From JAQTRU01 sp041645555 (lineage in GTDB: Bacteria; Patescibacteriota; Patescibacteriia; Patescibacteriales; JAQTRU01), in contig JBAZPX010000022.1 in assembly GCA_041645555.1 (NCBI GenBank), positions 1 to 16,443 on the forward strand: 16,443 nt of DNA, given 5' to 3'. Below the pieces are notes generated by a model. The model worked only from the letters and a program-made list of their open reading frames with translations, did no database searches and was not told the origin of the DNA. Within the stretch, counting starts at the first letter, position 1. Each line of letters opens with the position of its first letter. Below, in pieces: positions 1 to 6,752 of the stretch. The position numbers were made by a program, and so were the translations under genes.

Positions 1-652
1 TTAAATGGCTCACGCTTCCCAAAGAAAAACCCATCAGAAGCCCCAGCCTAATATCGCCTCCGCCAATCCATTTCCCTCCCGAGACAAGGAATTGGATAAG
101 AAAAAAGCTTCCTCCTATTGCCGCCGAGACTACAAGAGCCAACCAACTTACTCCCAGCGCTAAATTCAGTATAAAAACCACTAGGCAGGCAGGCAGGGTG
201 ACCTTGTCCAGAATTAAACTCCAGCGCAAGTCATAAATAAAAATCACAATCATCACCGCAATTATAAACCAATCCCTCAAAGTTAGAATTAAGAAGTGAG
301 AAGTAAAAAGTAATTGAAAATTAAAAATTGAAAATTGAGAATTAGGAAGTAAGGCAGAAGTAAAAGTCTTTAAATTCAAATAAAAAGATAAAACGAATAA
401 AATACCTACTATCAGCTCAACGACTGGATATTGCCACGAAATGGGCTTGCCACAATGCCGGCATTTCCCGCCCAATAGGATAAAACTCAAAATGGGAATA
501 TTGTCATACCAAGCGATTTGCTTTTGGCAGAGAGGGCAATAAGAGCGGTTCCACATTCCCTCCTCTTTATGCAGGCGCCAAATCAGGCAGTTTAAAAATG
601 AGCCGATAACCAGGCCAAAGAGAAAAACAAATCCTAAAATAATATAAATCAT
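1..652 (-). CDS. pilD: Prepilin peptidase PilD (partial, C-terminus beyond window edge)
   Basis: Aspartic prepilin leader peptidase (A24A family), a membrane enzyme that cuts the leader of prepilins such as the two encoded here. The visible 217 residues start at ATG 652-650, with AGGT 8-9 nt upstream inside the end of the glycosyltransferase gene. After a first membrane helix (residues 3-20), a cytoplasmic zinc-type module has C39-x2-C42 and C64-x2-C67. Hydrophobic segments follow, with the two catalytic-type aspartates: D141 in IYDLRW and D200 in GGGDIRLG, the latter matching the family GxGDxK/R motif. So both active-site acids are present and only the last membrane helices are missing. Residues about 99-124 (SQFSIFNFQ and around) are oddly repetitive and look like translated spacer DNA; see the repeat entry. 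It lies 4 bp after the upstream stop, so it is probably co-transcribed with the glycan genes. Confidence 0.93.
   Translation of the reverse strand, partial: MIYIILGFVFLFGLVIGSFLNCLIWRLHKEEGMWNRSYCPLCQKQIAWYDNIPILSFILLGGKCRHCGKPISWQYPVVELIVGILFVLSFYLNLKTFTSALLPNSQFSIFNFQLLFTSHFLILTLRDWFIIAVMIVIFIYDLRWSLILDKVTLPACLVVFILNLALGVSWLALVVSAAIGGSFFLIQFLVSGGKWIGGGDIRLGLLMGFSLGSVSHL
290..350 (-). repeat. Low-complexity A/T repeat embedded in the pilD reading frame
   Basis: On the pilD sense strand this stretch is a run of short units such as CTAATTCTCAA, TTTTCAATT and TTTTTAATT. The 12-mer CCTAATTCTCAA (335-346 as its complement) is also present exactly at 14218-14229 in the pilM-pilN spacer, and both copies are followed by TTTTTAATT. 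The repeat is read through in frame as about 20-25 residues of Ser, Phe, Asn, Gln and Leu between two membrane segments. That it is an insertion is inferred; the shared words are seen directly. Confidence 0.55.
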
Positions 653-656
653 AAAG

Positions 657-1445
657 TTACCTAGCTAAAATTATTAATTTATAGGGCCAGCGCATAATTT
701 TTAATAAAACTAACTTCAATTTTCCGTAATGCTTTTTATAAAAATAATCTTGGGAAAGATAATAATACTTTTTCCTGGTCTTATTATCCCTTAAGCTTTG
801 TCCGCCCAAATGGATTACGGTTTCCGACGGCAGAACCGCCACTTTGTAATTAATATCTTTGGTCCGCTTGCATAGATCGATATCTTCAAAATACATAAAA
901 AATTTTTCATCAAACCCGCCGATTTTTTCCCAAACATTTTTTCTTATTGCCAGGGCGGCCCCGCTTACCCAGTCAACCGTAAAACCGGATTTATTTTTAT
1001 CAGATTCCTGGCCAGAGTTTCTCGCCAATAAGCCAACTAAGCCGGGGAAGCGCCCATAAGCGTATTTTTGGTTTGTTCCATCCGATAAAATCAGCCTGGG
1101 GCTAATAACTCCAGCCGTCGGATTTAAAATAAAAAATTCTTTTAAAGGGGTTAAAATATCCTCTTTAATTACCGTATCGCTATTTAGAAAAAAAAGATAC
1201 TCTCCTTTGGCGATTTTTGCGCCTCGATTATTAGCGGGTCCGAAGCCGATATTCTTCTTATTGGCAATCAACTTAATCCTCTGGTTGAAATCGCCATTTA
1301 ACATCTCTGCGCTACCGTCGCCTGAATTATTATCAACCACAATTATTTCAAAATTACCCAGCCCGCAGCTTGAAAAAATTGAGTTAAGACAGCCCTTAAT
1401 TAATCCCTTGGTATTGTAATTTGTTATTATAATAGAAAAATCCAT
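657..1445 (-). CDS. GT2 family glycosyltransferase (rhamnosyltransferase/WbbL-like)
   Basis: Inverting GT-A glycosyltransferase of 262 residues that transfers a sugar from a nucleotide donor to a growing glycan at the cytoplasmic membrane face. Family hallmarks are visible: the N-terminal SIIITNYN strand, D38 in VVDNNS, NIGFGPANNRG at 65-75, the metal-binding DxD-type motif as NSD at 88-90, WVSGAALAIRK (159-169) and the catalytic-base region FEDIDLCKR (186-194), followed by H212 in VIHLGG. No membrane helix is evident; the C-terminus is basic and aromatic and may touch the membrane. The length is normal. It lies between a methyltransferase and pilD, 4 bp from pilD. The donor and acceptor sugars cannot be told from sequence. 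No SD is visible in front of the ATG. Confidence 0.92.
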   Translation of the reverse strand: MDFSIIITNYNTKGLIKGCLNSIFSSCGLGNFEIIVVDNNSGDGSAEMLNGDFNQRIKLIANKKNIGFGPANNRGAKIAKGEYLFFLNSDTVIKEDILTPLKEFFILNPTAGVISPRLILSDGTNQKYAYGRFPGLVGLLARNSGQESDKNKSGFTVDWVSGAALAIRKNVWEKIGGFDEKFFMYFEDIDLCKRTKDINYKVAVLPSETVIHLGGQSLRDNKTRKKYYYLSQDYFYKKHYGKLKLVLLKIMRWPYKLIILAR

Positions 1446-1457
1446 AAAAATTAATCT

Positions 1458-1502
1458 GGCGCCCGCGCCGCAACCTCTGCGGGGGCTACCCTGCTCGCGC
1501 CC
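1458..1502. repeat. GC-rich structured palindromic element between two glycan genes
   Basis: A 45-bp block with far higher G+C than its surroundings, filling most of the 66-bp gap between methyltransferase and glycosyltransferase. It can fold as an outer stem (GGCGC 1458-1462 with GCGCC 1497-1501), a perfect 5-bp hairpin with 5-nt loop (CCGCA/TGCGG, 1468-1482) and a small GGG/CCC hairpin (1483-1491), a cloverleaf-like arrangement. No T-run follows on the minus strand soon enough for a normal terminator. It resembles REP/BIME-type elements, but no second copy is in the window. Confidence 0.55.
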
Positions 1503-1511
1503 TAAAAAACG

Positions 1512-2162
1512 TCATAATTTTTTGCCTTTTACCAAGCGCTTTATTTTATCCGAAAAATATAATTTTAGATAATGCAAAGACCTATAATCTCTTTTTTCTA
1601 TCTCCCTGACCCTCCTATTGCCTATAATTGAATACAACTGATAAAGAGATAAGTCTCTTTCCTGAAAATTAAGCGGCTTGCCCGCTTTTAAAAATACTCC
1701 GGGGTCTTGCGGATCTTTTTGCAGACTTAATATTTTAAAATCGGAAAATATTTCTTTCATGTCGCTAACCTCGTAACGCCAAAAATCAAAAGGATGGGCA
1801 TGATAGCCAAAACCGCAAGAACGGGTAGTGATTATTATAATCCCGCCGGGGCGGCAGATTCGCTTTAAATTAGAAATGGCCTTTCTCCAATCTAAAACAT
1901 GCTCAAGCAGTTCCGTAGCGATAACAATATCAAAGCTCTCTCGGCCGAATTCGTCTACGATATCCTCAACCCGGCAAACTTTATCAACCCCCGGACCTTT
2001 AACTCGATCCACGCCAATATATCCGGCCGAACCCCAATTTTCAATAATGGGCCGCAAACTGCCGTTTACATTATAAGAACCGACCTCAATCACTTTTTTC
2101 CCCGCCACCTCGTCTCTGGCCAAATTTTTCACTCCAAAAATAATACAGTTAGCGTTGCACAT
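1512..2162 (-). CDS. Class I SAM-dependent methyltransferase
   Basis: Methyltransferase of the Methyltransf_11 type, 216 residues, probably modifying a glycan or lipid-linked sugar given its neighbours. Motif I is VIEVGSYNVNGS (24-35), the ribose-binding acidic residue is D52 in GVDRV, motif IV is FDIVIATELLEH (77-88), and RPGGIIIITT (104-113) forms the next strand and turn. HPFDFWRY (123-130) is a conserved-looking substrate-side block. The start MCNANC resembles others in this subgroup, which begin with a Met-Cys-Asn. The stop is TGA, direct evidence for the standard code. No SD precedes the ATG. The substrate is unknown. Confidence 0.85.
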   Translation of the reverse strand: MCNANCIIFGVKNLARDEVAGKKVIEVGSYNVNGSLRPIIENWGSAGYIGVDRVKGPGVDKVCRVEDIVDEFGRESFDIVIATELLEHVLDWRKAISNLKRICRPGGIIIITTRSCGFGYHAHPFDFWRYEVSDMKEIFSDFKILSLQKDPQDPGVFLKAGKPLNFQERDLSLYQLYSIIGNRRVREIEKRDYRSLHYLKLYFSDKIKRLVKGKKL

Positions 2163-2204
2163 ATTTATAGGGACAGACGGCAGTAATCATAATTTACCAC
2201 CATC

Positions 2205-2930
2205 TTATATTATTTTTACATAAATTAAATAGCGGTAGCAATGGCCAAAATTCAATAAACGCCTGGCGGGAACAAGAATCAAACCCAAATAGTAAACTAT
2301 GCTTAAGCCCACGCTATGGCTGATTTTACATTTCATTAGCGCCTCCCGCAAATATATATTCAATAACCGCTTCTGCTTTATAATTTTAATAATTTTGCCA
2401 TTAGCTTCAGCTCCCTGATTAATAAATTCAATCAGCTCCTCAAGCTGTGGCAAACCGTTGGCTATGTGCTCTTGCAGGAAGCGGTCGTAATACCCGTTAA
2501 TTTTATAAAAATAAGCCTGCAATTTTTTATCGTGCCGAGCCGCCTCCTGGCCGCAAGGGACAACGAATATCACTCCGCTTCGGGCCACCCGCATAATCTC
2601 ATTTATATGATTGCGCCTTTGCGCCGGAGCAATATGCTCTAGGCTGTCCACGGTTAGGATCAAATCAAATTGCCCGCTCATAAACGGGAACTTTCCGCCC
2701 TGATATTTTATTTTTTCCAGCCTCCGGCTTTCCTCGCCGCTAAATTCTATGTCTAATCCCGTAATCTTTTTCTTTAAATAAGTAGTAATTCCATAATCTC
2801 CCGAACCCACTTCAAGAATTGAAGAATTATTTAATTTATTCTTGGTTATAATATCAACCACTGGTAAATATCTCAAAGCAATATCAGGGGAATAATCCCC
2901 AAATAAAATGTTTTTAATTTTTTTTAACAT
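2205..2930 (-). CDS. Class I SAM-dependent methyltransferase with hydrophobic C-terminus
   Basis: A second, distinct methyltransferase of 241 residues. The Rossmann core is at 36-125: ILEVGSGDYG (38-47) is motif I, GLDIEFSG (58-65) carries the acidic ribose contact, FDLILTVDSLEHI (88-100) is motif IV, and IMRVARSGVIFVVPC (112-126) the following strand. The C-terminal 40 residues are hydrophobic and basic (about 203-241) and could associate with the membrane. GAGAGG lies directly against the ATG, too close for an ordinary SD, so translation may depend on coupling or on a leaderless-like mode. It follows the O-antigen-ligase-like gene by 46 bp and is probably in its transcript. Function is inferred from context to be glycan modification. 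Confidence 0.85.
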   Translation of the reverse strand: MLKKIKNILFGDYSPDIALRYLPVVDIITKNKLNNSSILEVGSGDYGITTYLKKKITGLDIEFSGEESRRLEKIKYQGGKFPFMSGQFDLILTVDSLEHIAPAQRRNHINEIMRVARSGVIFVVPCGQEAARHDKKLQAYFYKINGYYDRFLQEHIANGLPQLEELIEFINQGAEANGKIIKIIKQKRLLNIYLREALMKCKISHSVGLSIVYYLGLILVPARRLLNFGHCYRYLIYVKII

Positions 2931-2976
2931 CCTCTCTTATTTATTATAAATCTTGTTCACTTTGTTTATTCGCCGC

Positions 2977-5292
2977 TTATTCCGAACCTTCGATGATATT
3001 TCTTATATCTTTATCGCCCGGCTTTAATTCCTCGGCTTCGGCAGAATACTGCGCGGCTTTAGCAGCGTCGCCACGCTCTTTATAAAGCAAGGAGAGAGAC
3101 AGCGGCCAGGCGTAATCTTTAGGATTTAACCTATATCCCCTTTCATTATAAAAAATAGCGCTGTCTAAATCTCCTTCTTTATAATAGACATCGGCTATTT
3201 CTTTGTAAAGGGGCAGGTAGTGAGGATTAAATTCTAATGCCTGTTGATAATAATCTAACGCCTTATTCCAATCTTCCTTAAAGCCCGCGGTAAGCCCCAT
3301 CATCTCAAATAAATGCACTTTTTCTGATTTTATCTCTTCTTTGTGCTCATTATTGAGAAAGGGGCTACTTAGGTCCGGAAAAACGGCTGCCGCCTTATTA
3401 AAGCTAACCAGAGCCGCTTCATAGTCTTTCTGCCAAAGCTTCATTCTGCCCAAATCCTCATAAGTGGTGGTGATAAAGGGGCTCATTTTTATTAAGCGCC
3501 CATAATCTTCCTCGGCTCCTCCGTAATAGGCCGGGTCAATATAATACCCGAACAGGGATTCGGCATGGGCGATATGGGTTAAGGTATAAAATCCATGTTC
3601 ACGGGGGCCGATAGAATTAGCCATGCTTAAGACATTATTATATAAATCAAGCTGGCTTTCTTTTGAAGCTACGGCCTCAAAACAATTCAAATTATGGTAA
3701 ATATAGCGTTCTTTGTAAAAAGTGCTTATTGGATTCAAAGCGGCTGCTTTTTCCATATTATCCAGAACCTGGCGGCAATCCTTCTTTGCTTCCGCTTTTC
3801 TGGCCTTCATATAGTAATAATCAGCCCGCCAGACGGCAAGATTGTAATAATAAACCAAAATTACACCCAAAAAAAGCAGGGACAGCCAGATTAAAACCAA
3901 AGAAACCGGCCGGAAAAATTCTCTTGCCTTTCCCCCGGGACGGCAGGGAAACTCGGGAAAAATAATAACCGCCAGGAGAGCCAATATAAGGTAAAAACAA
4001 ACATAACCGACTGTCAGAGAAAAGCTTAACAAGTTATTGGTGAAATAACCGGCTAGCGCAGCCAAAAGAAAAATGACCAGCCAAGACTCTTTAGCAAGAG
4101 TTGATTTCTTTAAATATCTAAACGCCGCCACAAAAATATAGCCCAGGAACAAAGAGAAGAAAATCAGCCCGGCTAAACCGAACTGTAAAACCACATCGAA
4201 GAAAGCATTATGGGAGCGATCCGGGAAAGTATTTATTTCTTCATATATGCCCCACTCCGGCCGATAATGTTTGACAAAAATATCAGCCAGCGTTTCCGGC
4301 CCGTAACCGATTAATTTTCTAAATCGACTGGCCTCTTTAAATTCCTGCCAAGCCGCCTGCCAATAATAAAGTCTGATTCTGTTTGAGCCGCCCCTTAAGT
4401 CAAAGGCGCTTTTAACCCGGCCGGAAAAAGTAAGGTGATCCTCAAGGGAAAAATTACGGTGAGAATAAAAAACCCCGAAAGAAAAAGCGGAAAAAATTAC
4501 GACAAAAAGAAGCGCGGCCAGAGCCCAGAATGTTTTCTTAAAGCCCTTGGCCCGCAAAAATAAAAATAAAAAAACGGCCGAAGAAGCAATAAGCCCCAGC
4601 CAAGCGGAACGGCTATAAGTAAAAATTAAACAAGCCAGCTGGGAAATTAAGAGGATAATTGTTAAAAAGCGGCTAAAAAAACGCTTAGTTAAAAAAATTA
4701 AGCTAAAAGCAGTGAGGGGAATAACTAAAATCAAATATTGCCCTAAAAAATTGGGCTGGCCCAAGCTCGAAAAAATTCTGCCAGTATAAGTAATTTTTTC
4801 TTTCCAATCTAGCGGGTCAAGGTTGAAATATTGGAGTAAGCCGTAGAAGCAGACAAAAATTGAAGAAAAAATTAAGGTTTCTATGGCTCTTTTTACCTTT
4901 AACCAATCTCTTAGGGTTAGAACTAACAGAATAAAAAACAGCCAATAATGGAGAATATTATAGAAACCCTGCTGCCGGCCATAGCTCCCCCAAAAACTCA
5001 AATCGGGGTGGATTGAAAAATAAGTAGAAACAAAAACTGATAAGCCGAACAAAGCCAACAATATAAACAATTTCCGAGGAAAAGACCAATAACTAATCCC
5101 TCTCGCAAAGACTTTGGCCGCAAAAGCCAAAAAGGCGATTGTTAAAAAAATCCTAAAAATCACTACCTTATTGAGTTCAAAAACATTATAATTCTCCTGG
5201 GCAAGGGCAAAATAAACGGGAATAAAAAAGATTATGCCCAATAAAATAATTTCCTGCAGATAATCGCAAATCTTTATAATTTTGTTAGCCAT
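2977..5292 (-). CDS. O-antigen ligase/PglL-like polytopic membrane protein with C-terminal TPR repeats
   Basis: A 771-residue protein of the Wzy_C / O-antigen ligase superfamily, whose members transfer a lipid-linked glycan to an acceptor on the outer membrane face (lipid A, or Ser/Thr of a pilin in the PglL/TfpO branch). About 10-12 membrane helices span 12-485. Family signatures: GRIFSSLGQPNFLGQYL (171-187), TYSRSAWLG (225-233) and the periplasmic-type loop with conserved His, DRSHNAFFDVVLQFGLAGL (358-376, H361). Residues about 490-765 are soluble and helical with tetratricopeptide repeats, clearest at WNKALDYYQQALEFNPHY and GDLDSAIFYNERGYRLNPKD. The TPR tail may hold the acceptor or partner proteins. 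It is the first gene after the prepilin terminator and has its own promoter and an AAGGG SD 9 nt before the ATG. Ligase versus polymerase cannot be decided from sequence. Confidence 0.85.
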   Translation of the reverse strand: MANKIIKICDYLQEIILLGIIFFIPVYFALAQENYNVFELNKVVIFRIFLTIAFLAFAAKVFARGISYWSFPRKLFILLALFGLSVFVSTYFSIHPDLSFWGSYGRQQGFYNILHYWLFFILLVLTLRDWLKVKRAIETLIFSSIFVCFYGLLQYFNLDPLDWKEKITYTGRIFSSLGQPNFLGQYLILVIPLTAFSLIFLTKRFFSRFLTIILLISQLACLIFTYSRSAWLGLIASSAVFLFLFLRAKGFKKTFWALAALLFVVIFSAFSFGVFYSHRNFSLEDHLTFSGRVKSAFDLRGGSNRIRLYYWQAAWQEFKEASRFRKLIGYGPETLADIFVKHYRPEWGIYEEINTFPDRSHNAFFDVVLQFGLAGLIFFSLFLGYIFVAAFRYLKKSTLAKESWLVIFLLAALAGYFTNNLLSFSLTVGYVCFYLILALLAVIIFPEFPCRPGGKAREFFRPVSLVLIWLSLLFLGVILVYYYNLAVWRADYYYMKARKAEAKKDCRQVLDNMEKAAALNPISTFYKERYIYHNLNCFEAVASKESQLDLYNNVLSMANSIGPREHGFYTLTHIAHAESLFGYYIDPAYYGGAEEDYGRLIKMSPFITTTYEDLGRMKLWQKDYEAALVSFNKAAAVFPDLSSPFLNNEHKEEIKSEKVHLFEMMGLTAGFKEDWNKALDYYQQALEFNPHYLPLYKEIADVYYKEGDLDSAIFYNERGYRLNPKDYAWPLSLSLLYKERGDAAKAAQYSAEAEELKPGDKDIRNIIEGSE

Positions 5293-5301
5293 AAGTTTAA
5301 T

Positions 5302-5340
5302 CCCTTAATAATTAGTATAACATTATTTTTCCTATAACAA
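5302..5340 (-). promoter_or_regulatory. Promoter and SD of the glycan cassette
   Basis: On the minus strand TTGTTA (5335-5340) lies 15 bp before TATACT (5314-5319), which has an extended -10 TGT directly upstream. The expected start point is near 5307, giving a very short leader that holds the SD AAGGG (5302-5306), 9 nt from the ATG at 5292. The -35 box touches the foot of the terminator hairpin. The 15-bp spacer is short but tolerable with an extended -10. Confidence 0.5.
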
Positions 5341-5372
5341 AAAACTCTCACCCCTTGGGGATGAGAGTTTTT
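5339..5372. terminator. Strong hairpin terminator after the prepilin gene
   Basis: An 11-bp perfect outer stem (AAAAACTCTCA 5340-5350 with TGAGAGTTTTT 5362-5372) continues, after one bulged A, into CCCC/GGGG with a TT loop. The minus-strand copy ends in a run of T from the A/T foot, the form of an intrinsic rho-independent terminator; the symmetry would let it work both ways. It lies about 40 bp after the prepilin stop (5412) and before the O-antigen-ligase-like gene, so it separates the pil operon from the glycan cassette. Confidence 0.9.
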
Positions 5373-5411
5373 ATCAAAACCCTAAAATAGGATTCAATTT
5401 AAATATTTACT

Positions 5412-5834
5412 TTAATCGTCAATTCCAGCCGGGGTAGCGGTATGCGTACCAGCATCTAGGCCGCCAGTTGTTCCGCCCAAACAATAAGAAATGTGGTAGG
5501 AAGAACCGCTACCATCTTGGGTAAAGGTATAATCGCCGGTAGGGCAATCTCCATCATTTTGCGGAGAAGGATTCTCAGGTACGATTGACATATAAGTAGT
5601 GCCGCTGTAAGCGACTGAACCGGTGCCGAAAGTTAATGCCGTGGGGTAAGCGTTAGCGTCGTTGTAATAGAGCTCTAAGGCCGTTTGGATCTGCTTTATG
5701 TCAGATACCCGCTTAGCATCCCTTGATTTTTGTCTGGCGTTATTTAAGGCTACTACGGCTAAAGTTGACAATAAACCGATAATAGCGATAACGACCAACA
5801 ACTCAATTAAAGTAAAACCTTTTTGTTTTCTCAT
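5412..5834 (-). CDS. Type IV prepilin (probable major pilin)
   Basis: A 140-residue prepilin with a short basic leader MRKQKG cut before F7 (G6|F7TLIE, with E11 as the +5 glutamate), then the hydrophobic assembly helix (FTLIELLVVIAIIGLLSTLAV) and the amphipathic continuation NNARQKSRDAKRVSDIKQIQTALELYYNDANAYP. The globular part has C97 and C118, likely a disulfide loop, and a Gly/Ser/Thr-rich C-terminal tail (about 108-137) that offers many possible O-glycosylation sites. It is called major because it has its own strong promoter, the only canonical SD of the window (GGAGGTGA) and a terminator right after. It is the last gene of the pil operon. Whether it or the neighbouring prepilin is the main fibre subunit is inferred from these expression signals. 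Confidence 0.93.
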   Translation of the reverse strand: MRKQKGFTLIELLVVIAIIGLLSTLAVVALNNARQKSRDAKRVSDIKQIQTALELYYNDANAYPTALTFGTGSVAYSGTTYMSIVPENPSPQNDGDCPTGDYTFTQDGSGSSYHISYCLGGTTGGLDAGTHTATPAGIDD

Positions 5835-5837
5835 AAT

Positions 5838-5846
5838 TCACCTCCC
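5838..5846 (-). promoter_or_regulatory. Strong Shine-Dalgarno site of the major prepilin
   Basis: The minus strand reads GGGAGGTGA, with its GGAGG core 6 nt from the ATG at 5834. It is the only full anti-SD match in front of any gene here; most other genes of the operon have none, so this points to high translation of this prepilin. Confidence 0.85.
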
Positions 5847-5940
5847 ATCTTACTTCCCTTAAAGTCATTAACTTAATCCCAGGAATTAAGCTAGTGACCG
5901 GGAGAATAATTTAATTTTTAAAATTAAATATTTAAATTTA

Positions 5941-6046
5941 CCCCGTTAGAAATAATGCCTGTTGCCCTAACATCGGGGTTATATTTTATTATATTTTCAG
6001 GATAACTACGGCGAGATTTAATGCCCAGTTAGAATTTCTAACGGGG
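5941..6046. repeat. 106-bp element with CCCCGTTAGAAAT inverted ends (copy A)
   Basis: Perfect 13-bp terminal inverted repeats: CCCCGTTAGAAAT at 5941-5953 and its complement at 6034-6046. Each end is also part of its own hairpin: 6023-6046 (GTTAGAA/TTCTAAC, with a CCC/GGG foot and one A/C mismatch) and 5941-5979 (CCCCG..TTAG with CTAA..CGGGG and a 3-nt bulge). The middle is A/T-rich with no ORF. It lies in the presumed leader of the major prepilin mRNA. A second copy of nearly equal length is at 6604-6708. Confidence 0.75.
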
Positions 6047-6090
6047 TTTACTTAAATTACCTAAAAAATAAGTCTTAACCACTTATCCAC

Positions 6091-6119
6091 ATTATACCAT
6101 AAAACGAAACAACCCGCAA
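6091..6119 (-). promoter_or_regulatory. Promoter of the major prepilin gene
   Basis: Minus-strand TTGCGG (6114-6119) is 17 bp from a perfect TATAAT (6091-6096) with the extended -10 TGG in front. The predicted start is near 6084, giving a leader of about 250 nt before the ATG at 5834. It is the best sigma-70-like match in the window and lies between the two prepilin genes. Confidence 0.7.
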
Positions 6120-6148
6120 AAATAATAACCAATTCCCGTCTTTTCCCT

Positions 6149-6637
6149 CTACCAACCCCTAATAATCTGAACCTCGACGCTCTCTTCAACGTTATAAGCT
6201 AAAACAAACTCGCTTCCGCCAGCATTTGAAACATAACGATAGAGATAAACTCCATCACCCTTAGGATCTACCGGCAAGTCTGCCATATAGGGTTTAGCGC
6301 GCTCAATCAGACTGCTGCCTAAAGTTTTATTATAACAGTCGGCCGTGGCGCCGAAATCATCTGCTTCGTCATCCCAGGTGCCGCATATGGGGTATTCTAA
6401 ATTATCATCATAATAAAGATAAAGGGCAATTCTCATCTGGACCATATCGGCTTTTCTTTTGGCATCGCGCGCTTTAATTCTGGCGCCGTTCAAGGAAACC
6501 ACGGAAAAAGAAGCTAAAATGCCTATTATACTGATAACCACCAGGAGCTCAATCAGAGTAAAACCCCTTTTGCCAATAAGCCATTTCCCCCTAATTTTTT
6601 TCACCCCGTTAGAAATTTTATTATTTTCTTTCTCCAT
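6149..6637 (-). CDS. Type IV prepilin / pseudopilin with unusually long leader
   Basis: A 162-residue prepilin with cleavage site KRG25|F26TLIE and E30 as the +5 glutamate, then the standard hydrophobic helix to about 47 and NGARIKARDAKRKADMVQMRIALYLYYDDNLEYP. C85 and C101 could pair, and LPVDPKGDGVYLYRYVS (121-137) resembles the C-terminal loop of GspG-like pseudopilins, ending in a terminal Trp. With the ATG at 6637 the leader is 25 residues, against 5-8 in usual type IVa pilins, and residues 7-12 (KISNGV) are encoded by one end of the 105-bp repeat. No SD precedes this ATG. A GTG at V12 would give a 14-residue leader but also lacks an SD; I keep the ATG with moderate certainty. It is probably a minor or initiating pilin. 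Confidence 0.9.
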   Translation of the reverse strand: MEKENNKISNGVKKIRGKWLIGKRGFTLIELLVVISIIGILASFSVVSLNGARIKARDAKRKADMVQMRIALYLYYDDNLEYPICGTWDDEADDFGATADCYNKTLGSSLIERAKPYMADLPVDPKGDGVYLYRYVSNAGGSEFVLAYNVEESVEVQIIRGW

Positions 6638-6708
6638 AATAGTATTCTAATTAATTTTTTAATATTTTATTATTTACCCGCTTATTTCTAGCAAGATTTC
6701 TAACGGGG
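6604..6708. repeat. 105-bp element with CCCCGTTAGAAAT inverted ends (copy B), overlapping a prepilin start
   Basis: The same perfect 13-bp inverted ends as the element at 5941-6046: CCCCGTTAGAAAT at 6604-6616 and its complement at 6696-6708, total 105 bp. The middle is different and A/T-rich, with a second GCGGGT/ACCCGC boundary around 6676-6681. It spans the pilC-prepilin gap and runs 34 bp into the prepilin reading frame. A 10-base partial match (CACCCCGTTA) is at 12721-12730, just upstream of pilO. Confidence 0.75.
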
Positions 6709-6752
6709 TTCATAATTTTATGGTTTTAAAAATATAAATATATAAAAATAAT

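Larger units (their letters stand above)
5835..6148 (-). other. Non-coding gap: long palindrome-rich leader of the major prepilin gene
   Basis: This 314-bp gap has no gene. Read on the minus strand it holds a promoter (6091-6119), then a leader of about 250 nt. The leader contains the 106-bp repeat element (5941-6046), a perfect 10-bp A/T palindrome (ATTTAATTTT, centre 5919, arms 5909-5918 and 5920-5929), a CTTAAT/ATTAAG hairpin (5872-5890), and finally the SD. No riboswitch class was recognised. Confidence 0.7.

Noticed and set aside
1512..1514. Recoded TGA (glycine code of some CPR groups)
   Set aside because: TGA is used here as the stop of a methyltransferase, and no conserved protein in the window needs TGA read-through.
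5835..6083. Riboswitch in the major prepilin leader
   Set aside because: The structure is explained by the repeat element and A/T palindromes; no known aptamer core was recognised.
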